Numbered from the stretch's first letter, positions 26,501 to 36,693 are shown. The stretch is DNA of 64,000 nucleotides from Chromobotia macracanthus (GCA_036877525.1 JAZGTH010000066.1:4366501-4430500), one strand, 5' to 3'. The notes: generated by a model not told the origin, from the letters alone. Numbers and translations: made by a program.

Positions 26501-29500
26501 AATAAAGTCTGCAATCAAAAATCAGAGATTTCGGCATTAATTTCTTATCTAATTATTCCAAGACTTCTAAAATTTCCTTTGCTGTGCTGTCCACAAAGAT
26601 TTTACAGCACCATACTCAAACTGTACTCTGTTACAAACACTGTCTCATTTGTTTCTGCTTTGCGTCTGGTTTTCATTATAAGAAATTTTAGGAGATACCT
26701 CTGAGACAAAGTTGAGTCTTCCATTAGGTCTCATAATCTATGAAAGAGACACCTATAAAACCTCATGTTTTGCCTCTGGGTCAACAGCAGCCCAACAGGA
26801 AATGATGTCCTCATGAAATTTTGAAGTAAAACAGAATAATTAGCATCTGTATTAATTCTTCCTAAGACGTTACAGGAGTAACATCTGAGACAAGGCTGAG
26901 ATCTATTAATCCTACAGTATGAAAGAGCAATTTATACCAACAGCAACAGGAAATGAACCGTCAACATGAAGTTTTCATGTAGAACAGAATAAAAGTGGCC
27001 TAGAAATACCTGGCATCCACATCACATCAGACTGATAAAATAAACAGAATGCGAGACGACTGCAGCTCGCGGGACACAGAGGGACTGCGGATCCTGCCTG
27101 GAAGCAGGCAGGAAATGACAGCAGCAGAGCTTTATTCCCGCAGCCGGTGGTTGCACAGAGGTGAGAGCCAACAGCTGGAATATGTCCTAAAAACACATGC
27201 GGAATGTCAGGGGAGAGAGCAGCGTTTTAACAATTAGATGAGGTGATTGTCGGGCAGGTGTCAAGATAATAAAGTCTTCCTCATCGAGCACCTGCATTAA
27301 TTCCATATCTTTGGCTCGGGAATCGAATTCGGAATGTCAGCCCAAGGATTAGTTATGTTTCCCAAGTCACACATCTTAGATGGATGTGATAGGTCAGGGC
27401 TGACCCCAGGCAGTGAATTCAGAAGCATCTGCTGATATCTTGGGTGTCTTCTGGGCTGTGCGGCAGCATTACAAATGGGATACTGGCAACTAAAAAACAT
27501 TTGGGAGTGGCTAGAGAAGTTTCGCACCATCAATCAAGATCCCAAAGTCGAGCTGGAACTCACTGGAGTTCATCTGGGGATTATCACGTCAGAAGATGCG
27601 ACAGATAGAATCGCAGTGTTTACGCTCCTTACATTTTAATGGGAGTTGCGGTTGTTTATAAGTTCAAGAAAAAATTTGTAAGGGAAGTGTTTTTAAAAAA
27701 ACAGTCATCCAAAAATTTAATTTGATTTATTTCGAATCATTTACTTGCCGTCATGTCATTCCATACCTGTACAACTTTCTTCTTCTGTGAATTAGAACAA
27801 GACATCTTTATGTACGCATGTTTTTTGCTTGCTTGTCTATAATGTTAATGTCTATAATGTTTATATTTTGTTTAAAAAAAAAAAAAGTAAATATACTTTG
27901 AGTGCACCAAACGGACCACTTCCATGATAATTTTGTGATGTTCTTGGGTCCTTTTTAAGCTGTGAAATCTCCAGTCATCTTTCACTGTAGTTGTAAAAGA
28001 GCTCCCAAAACATTCTTTAAAATTTCTCCATATATATTTCACCAAAGAAAGAAAAAGAAAACCATAGAAGTTTGAGTGAATCGTGACAGAATTTTCATTT
28101 TTGCGTGAACCGTCCCTTTAAGGAAAAATCTCGGTATGCCGAGACACACACAACAAACACAAATCACACAAGCTAAGGGGTCGTGTAAGGAAACGTTTGA
28201 CAGGAATATATAGGAATGTTCAGAAGGAAACAGTTGGGGCTCAGACATTATATGTGAAAGACACAGCATGCGCAAAGCACACCCCCTGAATAAATACAGA
28301 GGCTTGACATAAGTGGTCCCACTAGAAACTAATTACATAATACATCCTCTGTGTTTCCACAATGCTCGAAAAATTAGCATGCAGCATGATAAAGTGTCTG
28401 CAGGTGCAAGCGCGCGCTTGCTGCCCATGATAACATAGATTACACAGACTCCTCTTACTGACTCCTCATATTTTATTGTACACAAACATCCTCTATACCG
28501 TTAATTTTGTTTCCTAGAATCAATTAAGTCAGGCCCATCAGTGCGCTCATATTTGTGGATTTGACGATTAAATATTATTTTGCACGGGTGCTATTAAACT
28601 GACACTGTAATGCAGTGAGTTCTGTTTATGCAGCATGGGATCATATTTACATTTTTAATTCATTTGTTTTTGTATTCAAATTTAAATATCATGTATTAAC
28701 AGCAACTGTATTTTGCATGTGTTTACACATTGCTATGAATATCAAGAAAACTAAAAAACTAATTTAAGTTTCTCGAACCTTCAACATCACCAAGAAGTTG
28801 AGCATTAAAAGATTTTAGCAAAGGTTCAACAAGAGAGTCACTTGCGAGTCAAGCATTAAACAATCAGCTCCTAACAATCATTCGTTCATTAATTGATCTA
28901 CACTGTTTGTTTTTGAGCGCAACGCGTGAAAACAGGGTTGCAATAGAAAGACGTGCCATCTTCACTTCATTTCACAGTACACAGCCTTTTAATCTCATCA
29001 CATAAAACTTGCACTGCAAAATCACAACCTGAGTAAACAAGCACTAGTGTAATGTCAACATGAAAAAGAATGAGGGAAAATTCATTAAATTCATTATCTG
29101 GGTGATTTGTGACATCATAAATTCCCACAATTCTCCTCACTGATGGCATCACAGTGAGGTGTAACATGGAGAACAGAAGGGGATTGACTGATAAACTGTT
29201 TGAATTGCAAGCTCATGAATTAATTATAAAGACGAACGTGTTACTTGTAAATTATGGACATTTCCTTGTGTAAGCAAAGGTGAGCGGAATACTAGTTCCT
29301 GGAATTCTATTCCAACTAACACGACATTCTCAGAACGTGAGCTAACGTTCTGTGAAAAGTTCTCTCAAAGTTATCAAAAACGTTTGTGCAGTAACGTTAG
29401 TAGAACTTTTCTTAAATGTTATATATCGTATATATCAAAAGTTGTTAGTGGAACGTTTTAAAAACATTACAGAATTAAAAAATGTTTGAATAATGTTCCT

Positions 29501-32500
29501 ATAGCATAGCAATAACATTAATACAACATCTAAAAAACAGGATGTTTTGAACGTTTCTAGAACATTCAAAAGAACATTTTTGCAACTTAATGGAAACATT
29601 AGGAAAACATTCTTACAAGCTAAAATTGTTAGCTGGGATATATGCTCAAAATGTATCTGCTGTAAAAATGTATGGACAGATGTTTGATGTTTTCTCCTCT
29701 GAGTAATGGTGCTCCACCGCAATGAGAAGCCCTTCTCATTTATTGTCCTGATAAATCTTGAGTCCAGCCTCAGCATGGGCCATCAGTCACAACTAAAGTC
29801 TTAACTAGGGCAGGAATGACAGAGCCTTGAGGATAGGACCTACCTTTCCTCACAACATAATGAATGGAAATGTTTGGAAATTCAATTTTGGAATTTGAAA
29901 ATACCAGAGCTTGCAGGGCAGCGCGGTATTGATAACTAATTACAAAATGACATGAATTGTTCTGACTCTAAATTGTGATGAGACAATGTAAAAAGCAAAT
30001 GTTCATACACTTGTTGTGGTACACATATTACAAAGTATACAGGCACATAATAAATTATATTACTTGTATGTTAACTATATGTAAAACTTGCATTATTAAT
30101 ACGTTCACCACCCAAAACGACATCAGTCTTACTAGCCTACTGAATTTTTTCAGTGGTCATTTTTTGCATACTGAATTGTGATGTGGTCTATTAAAAATAT
30201 ACATACATAACCAAAAACCTAAACCAAAAACCTAAACCAAAAACGAATAGTTGCTTTGTAGGATTGGTACTTCCTCTAAGAAATGCTAGTCTATTTTGTT
30301 ATATTAAATTAGTGTTCTTAAGTTTTTGTTAGTGTAAATTGCAGAACTGACAAGTCATAGCAAGATATGTTATGTACACAAAGAATTAAAGAACACTTTT
30401 GGTGAGACCGGTATGCCATCTGTGTCAGTGTAAAACATGCATGAATAGTTAGCAAGACAATCTTTTGGTATTTGTTGTATTTTTGCCTTTTCTAATCCCT
30501 CTTTTGCCTTGTCTCCACACTTAAACTATACAGATTAATATATAGATAATTTAAGACATTCAGTTTCCAGCATCTCTAACCCAAGCAGATTGGTATTTGA
30601 ATATGTAATGCTGATCTGCCCTTATTTTCTGCTACTAAACTGCATGGTTCAAAACGTAAATAAAAATGACATTTTCAGTTAGAATCAGATGCTTGAATAA
30701 ATCAGTCTTATGTAGCACATATCATTAGGACAATGTCGCATTTAGTTTTTTCTGTAAACAGCTCCCATATCACTTTTGTACCCTTTTGTCCAAGAACTCT
30801 CAAGTTCAAAAACTGATTTCGTTGATGTATTGATTCAGAAGCACTTTGTACACTCTGTCACAGTCTGTTTGCCATCGCTGGAGTGACAATCTCCAAACTG
30901 TACCAGGAGATGGAGGACAGCTCATTAAAGAGAGAGTCTGAAAGCTTACTGCGTAGTGTGTTGACAGGACACTATTTAGCGTTTGTTTTTTTGACTTCCT
31001 AAAAGAGTTAAAAATGACAGTCTGTCATGCATTTTTAAAGGCTGAAGTGATTTGATGTCCTACAAAAGAGAGCGACAGAAAAAACCCTTAGCAACCGCCT
31101 CACAACGCCTTGGCTACCAATCGAAACATCTAAGATGTTGTAAGTGGTTGCCTAGCAACCATTTGGAACAGCTTAGCAACCATGTACCATCCCTTAGTGG
31201 TGCTTATCTATCTCAACCTTTAATGCTGTACAGATAATCAAATATTCAGAATATAGAAGGCTTACGAGTTTAAAACGTCAAGGTTTCTTCAAGCTTTCAG
31301 GCTTTGTCGAGCAAACATCAAAGCCTGCCTTGACAAACTTCCCTTTTGTAGCTGAAGTTATAAGCTTTATAACATCCTCTAGTTTTATGGTTTCATAACC
31401 AAATTATGGACATATTTTAACCAAGCTCTGAAAACTTTTTCTTTTTTTTGAAGGGTCATTTCCTTGAATTATACCCAGGACTGATCAACACATTTGAAAT
31501 CCGAGTAAGAAAAGTGAAAATAAATAAATAAATAAAACTACACCAGACCGTCGCTGCGTCGCATGCTAATCTTGGAGCACAGATAACAACACCATTGGCT
31601 GCAACCTACGGTTTGGAGAATCACGGCCATGGAATGAAGACGTACCGAATTTGCATGAAAGGCTCTTTTATTTGTCGTTATGGCCCGGGGCGTAACTGTG
31701 AATACTAATGTTGGAGATTAGTAGAGGAAGCCAGTCCCTGGAGAAGATGCTGTGAGGGAAATACTCACCACATAACAAACTACTTTGAGTTTTAAAGCCA
31801 TCTCTAAAACCATTTTTTACCTTTAAGGACGAGCGCGTTTCTTGGGCGCGAGTGACATTTTGCCTCCTTTGTTTCACCATTTGTATCTTCTTGTTCTCCA
31901 CGCGCTTTGTTAGCCTTCCTCAAAACGCACAACGCCGCCACCCTGATATTTATGTACTTTTGCTTCCCCGGGTTATATTTCATTCTGATTATCATTTCCT
32001 CCACCTCACAAACACACTCGCTTTCTCTCTCCTTTCATTTCTACTCGGTTCTCCTTCCACCCGCCCTTTTTCCTCTCTCTAAGGGCCAATTGGGGTGTCA
32101 TGGTATGCAAATGAACATGCAGGGGTGCCCTAGTTATTATAAATAGACATTTATGTTTGATTAAGCGCAAAAACAATCTTACCTCAGGAAAAAAAATCAG
32201 CGTTGGACCTCAGCGATCTGTCTCAAAGAAAAAGATTCAGAATATTAGGCCAAGTGCTGGTTCTGTTCTTTTCTTGTTATTTGCTTTTCTTGTGTGGAAT
32301 GTTCTTACTTCACCAAATCTTGACCTCTGTGTTTAATGCAGTAATGCGAATTTCTAATGTACGACTACAATCATTTTATCTCGGCTTCTTAGGTAACTAC
32401 ACCTGACCTTCATGGCATACATATAATCAGAAAATAAAACTGGCTTATTTAGAAGATTCAGGTGCAATAAATAGCTTTGTTAAAACTACTTTCTTGGCCC

Positions 32501-33557
32501 AATTTATTTGTGATACATGTTCTGATACCCAGCTATACCAGGGAACATCCTCACAACTTTGGCTAACATTCTCTAAAAGCTCAAAGTTATCCAAAAATGG
32601 TCTTGCAGTAACATTAGCACAATGCTTTTTAAACGTTATATATCATATATCAAAAACTTTATTCTTAAGTTGTTAGTGGAATGTTTTAAAAACATTACAG
32701 AATTAAAAATTTTTTAACGTTTTAATGTTTCAATAACCAAGCACTAACACTAATGCAACATCTAAAAAATTTGATGTTTTGAATGTTCATAGAACACTCA
32801 AAATAACATTTTACGTTGTTGTTATTAATTGAAACATAAGGGAAGCGTTCTTACAACCTAAAATTGTAAGGTGGGATCCCAAAGAAAACAATGTTTTCAT
32901 AATATTAAATCAAAATGCAATACCTCAGCCTTCCTTGATACAACATTCCCGTAATGATCAATGATGTCACCAAGTCTATTTTAAACCTCTCCCATCCAGT
33001 CATTTGTCATATAAAGACCGAACCCCAACCTAAATAATTGCCACAGATAAAATCAAGCCCCTATAATTGTTTTATTGTTGTACAGTATAGTGTCAGATAT
33101 ATGTAACTTACTTTTGTTCATTTCTTGGTCTTAAATTTGTCTTGTCTTCTAACAGCACAAATTGTGAGGAACAGACAGTGGTGTGACATGATGCCATGTT
33201 TGGATGATGAAGGCTGTGACCTGTTGGTAAACAGAACAGGCTGGACGTGTGCGCAGCCGGGTGGACGAGTGAAAACCACCACAGTAAGTGCTGTAAATCT
33301 TAAAAACGTATATGCCTTTTGACACACACACATAAAATGTATAATTTGAATGCGCTGTATGTTGCTTTGGATGATAGCTGCCAAATGCTTAAAAAAAATT
33401 TATAATAAGAACATATAAACAGAATACCAATACAGCCAATAGGATCATTAGGGTCCAGGTGGGATGGCATTTGTCACAGCCTCACAGAATTCATAAATTC
33501 ATAATCAATCATGTTGTACCCACTAACTGTTGTGTCGTTAAACCCCAGGTATCCTGA
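5410..33557 (+). CDS. tafa5: tafa5 (fam19a5) gene, coding span, two alternative first exons
   Basis: This is the full coding span of a TAFA chemokine-like family member 5 gene. Isoform 1 joins 5410-5518, 23420-23569, 33156-33283 and 33549-33557 (131 residues). Isoform 2 replaces the first segment with 14224-14314 (125 residues). Both first exons end after the first base of a Gly codon completed by GT at the start of exon 2, exon 2 ends after the first base of an Ala codon, and exon 3 ends in phase 0. The shared part contains the TAFA5 hallmarks GTCEIVTLDRDSSQPRR, RCACRKGQIAGTTRA, QWCDMMPC and GWTC, with eight cysteines (44, 67, 69, 84, 96, 101, 107, 118 in isoform 1 numbering). That matches TAFA5, which lacks the extra Cys pair of TAFA1-4. 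A sequon NRT is at residue 112. TAFA proteins are secreted and mainly neural; TAFA5 acts as a brain-enriched ligand. Teleosts may carry two tafa5 copies and I cannot tell which this is. Confidence 0.95.
5628..6240. repeat. compound GATA/GACA microsatellite with three copies of a 75-bp interrupted unit
   Basis: Long runs of GATA (notably about 5930-6014) and GACA (5876-5922, 6185-6215) are interspersed with three copies of a unit that begins AGGTGAATGGATAGATAG at 5658, 5800 and 6014. Each copy includes GTCCCCACTTTTTGGCTGAT or a close variant. The spacing is 142 and 214 bp, so the non-repetitive unit has been duplicated together with the microsatellite. The YLSI-rich minus-strand frames here are translations of the repeat. 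Confidence 0.95.
7760..8106. mobile_element. inverted-repeat MITE-like element, TTAAAGGGAC...GTTC family (copy 1)
   Basis: The left end TTAAAGGGACCGTTCATTTG and the right end CGAACCGTTCCTTTAAG form an imperfect terminal inverted repeat. Internal blocks include ACCCTCATGTCATC and TTTGGCGAACCG. This resembles a very abundant short non-autonomous element of cyprinid genomes. No coding capacity. A second long copy lies at 27692-28122, with partial copies at 22678-22860 and 52209-52322. Confidence 0.75.
13450..14223 (+). promoter_or_regulatory. tafa5: CpG island promoter and 5' UTR region of tafa5 exon 1B
   Basis: CpG density jumps relative to both flanks and stays high through exon 1B, the typical look of an unmethylated vertebrate promoter. 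No convincing TATA box precedes the exon 1B ATG; TTTTTAAAGG near 14093 is the nearest AT-rich element. A TGACGTC sequence (CRE-like) lies at 13624-13630. The frame upstream of the exon 1B ATG is open for 27 codons but contains no in-frame ATG, so 14224 is the natural start. Several out-of-frame ATGs lie further upstream; whether they are transcribed is unknown. Confidence 0.75.
14224..14314 (+). CDS. tafa5: tafa5 exon 1B (isoform 2 alternative first coding exon)
   Basis: This exon provides a different signal sequence for the same secreted domain: 30 codons plus one base. It reads MQHLRAAWALAGASVCVF then LLFLIQAQFFRE. The hydrophobic core spans about residues 8-25. It matches the start of human TAFA5 isoform 2 (MQLLKALWALAGAALCCF, then a similar hydrophobic stretch ending in KEG) in length and pattern. 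The ATG has A at -3. The donor G|GTAAGCC at 14315 uses the same phase as exon 1A, so Gly31 is completed by exon 2. It lies 8.7 kb downstream of exon 1A inside a CpG island, so it is expected to be driven by its own promoter rather than chosen by splicing alone. Confidence 0.92.
14401..14432. other. perfect 13-bp stem, 6-nt loop inverted repeat
   Basis: ATTGCATGCTGTT at 14401-14413 pairs exactly with AACAGCATGCAAT at 14420-14432. It lies 87 bp after the exon 1B donor, within the pre-mRNA. Function unknown. Confidence 0.85.
15003..15334. repeat. compound microsatellite with 61-bp direct duplication and 16-bp minisatellite
   Basis: Identical 61-bp segments lie at 15003-15063 and 15184-15244, separated by GATA/GACA/GGAT runs and a GA run (15158-15184). 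After the second copy a 16-bp unit GATGCATAGATACACG repeats about four to five times (15256-15334). The pattern suggests duplication by slippage or unequal exchange at the microsatellite. Confidence 0.9.
16143..16270 (+). mobile_element. degenerate tRNA-derived SINE
   Basis: A tRNA-like head with weak A box (CAGCTAAACTGGCAAAGCAT) and B box (GGGTTCAATAC) is followed by a tail ending in GTGTCGGCCAAATG, the degraded form of the TCTGCCAAATGCATAAATG tail seen in the other copies. Confidence 0.6.
18300..18760. promoter_or_regulatory. CpG-rich block inside tafa5 intron 1 (candidate regulatory element or promoter)
   Basis: CpG density rises clearly over this interval, with GCGCGCTGGCG, AACGCCGCGC, GGGGCGTTTT and GCGTCGGCTGCCG, then falls again. 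No coding exon with compatible splice sites and phase is seen. It could be an enhancer, a further transcription start, or the promoter of a non-coding RNA. Confidence 0.4.
20674..21338. mobile_element. possible hAT-like element with a nested SINE (tentative)
   Basis: GAGGGGTTCTGAAGGTGGGG near 20674 and GGTTTAGAACCACTG near 21325-21338 look like opposing ends of a hAT-type short element, whose ends commonly read CAGTGGTTCT. A SINE (21094-21239) sits between them. The terminal match is imperfect and the interior was not recognised. Confidence 0.35.
21094..21239 (+). mobile_element. tRNA-derived SINE, best-preserved copy
   Basis: The head GTTCCTGTAGCTCAGTTGGT with AGAGCA gives a good RNA polymerase III A box, and GGGTTCGATTCC gives a B box. 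The tail is GCTTTGGCTAAAAGTGTCTG followed by TCAAATGCGTAAATG, as in LINE-mobilised SINEs of cyprinid fish. The tRNA-unrelated tail shows this is a SINE and not a functional tRNA gene. Confidence 0.85.
22678..22860. mobile_element. partial TTAAAGGGAC-family MITE-like element
   Basis: ACAGAAACAGTTCACATAAC followed by AAAATTTACTCACCCTCAAG and TATGACTTTCATCCGAACAC match the order of blocks in the longer copies. The right end could not be found. Confidence 0.55.
23212..23345. repeat. CAACC-rich interspersed repeat next to exon 2
   Basis: Repeated AACAACCACC / AGCAACAAC / GGCAACCACC blocks resemble the CTAGCAACC-type repeats of cyprinids; a related stretch is at 31087-31190. It ends about 75 bp before exon 2. 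Confidence 0.5.
23420..23569 (+). CDS. tafa5: tafa5 exon 2 (first half of secreted domain)
   Basis: This 150-base exon completes Gly from either first exon, then encodes 49 residues and the first base of an Ala codon. It begins QLAAGTCEIV and ends RASPACVD. It carries four of the eight conserved cysteines: the one in GTCE, the CAC pair and the one in PACVD. As I remember human TAFA5, the stretch from QLAAG to TTRA is identical, with Ser replacing Arg just after it; this strong conservation identifies the gene. The acceptor is TTCATTCAG and the donor is G|GTAAGAG at 23570. The splice phase pairs with exon 3 to make the Ala codon GCA. Confidence 0.96.
23607..23959 (+). mobile_element. CCAGCTAACA-ended, AACGTT-rich MITE-like element (copy 1)
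   Basis: The right end TTGTTAGCTGGG and a degraded left end CCCATCTAAAAGG bracket a body with shared blocks in fixed order: CTCAAAGTTATCAAAA, AAACGTTACAGAATTAAAA, CATCTAAAAA-like and TAATGGAAACGTTAGGGA. Four other copies in the window share the same orientation. No coding capacity. Confidence 0.8.
25861..25887. repeat. TA microsatellite
   Basis: A short TA run in a strongly AT-rich stretch. Confidence 0.9.
26409..26496. repeat. long perfect TA microsatellite, about 44 units
   Basis: Uninterrupted TA dinucleotide run of about 88 bp, self-complementary and able to extrude as a cruciform. Its length is likely polymorphic and hard to assemble. Confidence 0.95.
26691..26992. repeat. diverged tandem duplication, about 184-bp period
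   Basis: GGAGATACCTCTGAGACAAA at 26691 and GGAGTAACATCTGAGACAAG at 26875 start two related segments. Each later carries AACAGGAAATGA and a GTAGAACAGAATAA-like block. The halves are clearly diverged, so the duplication is old or these are two copies of one interspersed repeat. Confidence 0.65.
27692..28122. mobile_element. TTAAAGGGAC-family MITE-like element (copy 2)
   Basis: The right end is GCGTGAACCGTCCCTTTAAG. The left end (TTTTTAAAAAAACAGTCATC) is degraded. Internal blocks ATTTACTTGCCGTCATGTC and CAGAATTTTCATTTTTGCG match the family. Confidence 0.7.
29312..29636 (+). mobile_element. CCAGCTAACA-ended, AACGTT-rich element (copy 2, most complete)
   Basis: The left end CCAACTAACA and the right end TGTTAGCTGG are near-perfect inverted repeats. 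The body has many GAACGTT/AACGTTC motifs and the same ordered blocks as the other copies. About 325 bp. Confidence 0.8.
30211..30245. repeat. 13-bp short tandem repeat
   Basis: CCAAAAACCTAAA repeats about 2.7 times. Confidence 0.8.
31087..31190. repeat. CTAGCAACC-type interspersed repeat
   Basis: AGCAACCGCC, CCTAGCAACCATTTGG and TTAGCAACCATG blocks form a degenerate tandem pattern like those widely dispersed in cyprinid genomes. Confidence 0.5.
32528..32875 (+). mobile_element. CCAGCTAACA-ended, AACGTT-rich element (copy 3)
   Basis: It starts CCCAGCTATACCAGGGAAC and ends CTAAAATTGTAAGGTGGG. The body has the same ordered blocks, with many AACGTT motifs decayed to AACATT. It ends 280 bp before exon 3. 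Confidence 0.75.
33156..33283 (+). CDS. tafa5: tafa5 exon 3 (second half of secreted domain)
   Basis: This exon supplies two bases of an Ala codon and then 42 codons. It starts AQIVRNRQWCDMMPC and ends CAQPGGRVKTTT. It holds the last four cysteines: WCDM, MPC, GCD and WTC. The sequon NRT (residue 112 of isoform 1) corresponds to NRS in human TAFA5. The other differences from the remembered human sequence are conservative (RIIKTK to QIVRNR, CLEGEG to CLDDEG, INRSG to VNRTG). The donor A|GTAAGTG at 33284 is close to consensus and in phase 0, so translation continues into a further exon; reading through the donor would append an unrelated tail of about 13 residues. Confidence 0.96.
33335..33389 (+). 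mobile_element. SINE 3' tail fragment in the last tafa5 intron
   Basis: TATAATTTGAATGCGCTGTA followed by GTTGCTTTGGATGATAGCTG and CCAAATGC matches the tail of the tRNA-derived SINE family. The tRNA-like head is missing. It lies 50 bp after the exon 3 donor in a 265-bp intron. Confidence 0.7.
33549..33557 (+). CDS. tafa5: tafa5 exon 4 coding part (Val-Ser-stop)
   Basis: Human TAFA5 ends KTTTVS, with Val-Ser from a separate last exon. After the phase-0 exon 3, GTA TCC TGA follows an AACCCCAG acceptor here, giving exactly Val-Ser-stop. A branch-point-like CACTAAC lies about 25 bases before the acceptor. The intron is 265 bp. Only nine coding bases lie in this exon; the rest is 3' UTR. The assignment rests on the match to the family C-terminus, the phase and the acceptor, and a transcript would settle it. 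Confidence 0.85.
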   Translation, partial: VS

Positions 33558-33780
33558 CGCCAGTGGGGACCAGTTTTCCCGAGAGAGGCGCCACGTGCGG
33601 AAGCAACTCTTCATTCTCCAAAGCTACAGCTGGGCGGGGGAGGGGAGCATTCATCATAATCCAGTTAGCTCTGTCTGTCAGTATCTCTATTAGTCGTGCA
33701 GTCTCATAAGATAAAGGGTGAGCACCTCACGTTATGGAGTTTACATGGACCGTGAGGAATAAATCTCCCCTGTGCTGTCA
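33558..33780 (+). other. tafa5: proximal 3' UTR of tafa5 (end uncertain)
   Basis: Sequence after the stop codon up to just past the first AATAAA. Mammalian TAFA5 has a longer 3' UTR, and a distal end (for example near the AATAAA around 36101) cannot be excluded. Confidence 0.45.
33758..33763 (+). terminator. tafa5: candidate polyadenylation signal AATAAA
   Basis: First canonical AATAAA after the stop codon, 201 bases downstream, followed by a GT-containing stretch (CCCCTGTGCTGTC) that could serve as the downstream element. Confidence 0.4.
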
Positions 33781-36693
33781 CTCAAACTGGAACCATCGCC
33801 CCATTGGAACGCACCATCATTGGAACACGTTTTTGTTCGCAGATGCCCAAACTGGCGAGCGGTCAGAGAGATGACTGACGTGACCGGACAAAAAACAATT
33901 TCGAAAAACAATTTGCGAACCCACTTCAGATGGGGCAGCGTTTGAGGATCTAGTGAAATTTTAACAGACCAAAGAAATACAGACAAACAGTTTTTCTGTG
34001 GGAAGGATTTCCAATGTGAATACAAACACGCAAGCTACTTACTTTCACGAACGCAAGCAAAAAACAAACGCGCACACGTACCTAAGCTTTGTAAGGAGTT
34101 TTTCCAACCGAGCACACACACAAATGGACAACAAAGACATTCATGCTAAAACTGAGTTCCCTGTTGACATTTCTTTGATTGTAAATCTGTCACTGTTGTG
34201 TAATGAACTAAAATCAGCTAGAATTTGCAAACGTTACCAGCACAGCGGGCGATTTATCAAATGGAACATGATCTACCTGCTCTAACAGACTAGCAAAGAC
34301 TTCTGCTTTGGGACATCCTGTGTATTTTCAGAATCATAAAGTTATATATATATATTTAACAGTTTTATATGATGTATCTTTGTAGCAAACCTTATTTAAC
34401 ACTGGCAGTGTGATCCAATTCATAAACGGTGAATGATAAAAGAATGTTCTGGAACGTTATTTACACGTTGCTTTTAACGTAAGAGATTATAGTTAATAAC
34501 AGGAAAGGAAACGTGAAACTATACGTGGAATTCTGGTGTATAACTGTATTTGTGAGTAAACGTTTGTTTTGTAACACCATTCAGTTACAATATACACACA
34601 CATACAAGTGAAATGTAACCCACTTTGACAAAGTTATATACAGTACATCAGTATTCGACTGTGGGTAAATGTTTTACCGCAGTGATTGTACACTGGCAAA
34701 TTCATCTTATAAAAACTGTTTATATGTCAGTCCTACTGTGATATCTGTCATATCGAGACGGTCACCTTGTTAAGAAAATGGCCTTTATGAGATAATGGAC
34801 CATCCGCCGCAGACCGCCCCGTGTCCTGGGTGGCTTCTCTTAGACCATTACTCTGCCCCTGTTGGCCTAACTTCTCCTGTTCTCTCAGCACCAGGTCTGT
34901 GGAGGAATGCTGCTGTCAGCCAGGCTTCAAGCTTCATTTAACATCACTAACAGGCGCATTACACACCGCGTCTCTCGGCTACAGCCGCAGTGCCCCCCCC
35001 CCTCCAAGGCCTGGCCCTAAAGTACCAAAAGTGTTTACGAGGATTTAAAGGAGAACACTGTTGGCTTGCTTTGTTGGTTTTATCTGTACTTTTAATTCAA
35101 TCTTAAACATCTACTGATCATTTACTTACTAGCTATGTCTTGCAACGATGGCCCTTTATAATCAAGCTGAATTGTGTGTGTTTAGCGAAGGTCAAATGTT
35201 TTCTTTTGGTTCTTTTAATACGTAGAGACAGCTGTCAGATAGGTTTGTTCATTGTTTAAAGAATCAACATGGTTTTGCTCTACCAGTGGTGAGTTTGGGT
35301 CAGAACCATTTGCTTTTTGACCAATGGAAGACAGTGAGTGTTTGGAAAACCTGTTTGAAAAATCAACATTTTCTTTAAACTCCATTTGTTGTCACACAAA
35401 TTACACACGTCAGCTTTAAAATATTTTGAGTTTTGTTTTTTGGAGTCTTAAGGTGTCATTGAAACCTCTAAATTATTTGATTCTGAATTTCTTTGGCATA
35501 ATTTGATTAATCTTTTTTAGCCATTTCATATGCAGCAATAATTCTGTTGTCTCGTTATCTTTTTTATCATTTTGCTGATATCTCTTTTATCTATTGAAAT
35601 GTCATCGCAAACTATTAGCCCTACTTAACTGACCTGTAAGAAAGGCAGCGCTGACGCACAGAGATGATTGGCTAAGGTAAAAAGGCTCTTGAGTTCATAA
35701 TCAGGGTTTGACATGTTGCACTGAACCATCTCAAATTCCCATACAAATCTTACCGGCTTGGCTCACTCATCCATGAACTAAATGAGAAAAATTACAGACT
35801 TTGCCAGTTCCCTTAAAATCCCATTTACATTCTGTCAGCTTCTATTAAGGACGAAGATCGTGACAATGGGCAAAAATATGCATGGGAGAGAAATCCAGCC
35901 CCAGTCCATCACGGTAATTCCGACCCTGCTTACCAAAGCGCCAGTTGATTTCTCTTCAATTTGGGTTTCCCTCCGCACAAGCTGCACACTAAACTGGTCC
36001 CGATAAGCAGAAAGCCTAAAAACCAGCTTTAACAATATCATACCATTACAAGCACCAGTAACAGTATCAGACAGATTAGAGGTACTAAATGCTGAGCTAT
36101 GAATAAATTATCCAGTTTATGCATAAGCAGAAAGGCTTCTGAACAAGAAAGAACAGAAAACGAGGACCGCCGTCCGATTTATGCGTAACGCGGCGCTCTG
36201 ATTTGGCTGATGTTTTTTATTTTAGTTTGAGTGACGTCGATTTTAATAGATTTTTGAAATAATCCGGATTATCGCGGCCATTACTGCCACAGTTGATGAA
36301 GGAAAAAAATCTTTCGATAGTCACACATCATTATGTGCATTGTAGCTCAAAGCTGGTGGCGATCTTATTTCAATTAAAAATTGGCATGACCATCAACGCG
36401 ACGCCTCTGTTTACTGAACTCTTCAGACAATGATAAAGTCATCTGCAATTCAAATGATTTTAATCAGTCTACAGATAGAGGCACAACGTTGATAGGATTG
36501 CTTTATTCGTTTAGCGAAATGTCAAAGCAAATCGTCGGGTCTCAGCTGTGTTTATGAACAAACTACACGTTTCAGATTTGGATGAGATTAAAATGAGATG
36601 AAAAGCAGCGAATGTGTAATTGTGTGAAATCCAAACCCAGGACCCTTTTTATAGTGCAAATTTTTGATTAAGGAAAAAACGAAGAAGAACTCC

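Larger units (their letters stand above)
23570..33155 (+). other. tafa5: tafa5 intron 2
   Basis: 9.6 kb without further exons. It contains three copies of the CCAGCTAACA/AACGTT element (23607, 29312, 32528), a long TTAAAGGGAC-family element, TA microsatellites, a diverged tandem duplication at 26.7-27.0 kb, and CTAGCAACC-type repeats. The acceptor is TTGTCTTCTAACAG, with a good pyrimidine tract. Confidence 0.65.

Noticed and set aside
33284..33322. Exon 3 reading on past KTTT to end in NVYAF
   Set aside because: GTAAGTG is a near-consensus donor at the place where the family has its last intron, and the read-through residues match nothing in TAFA5.
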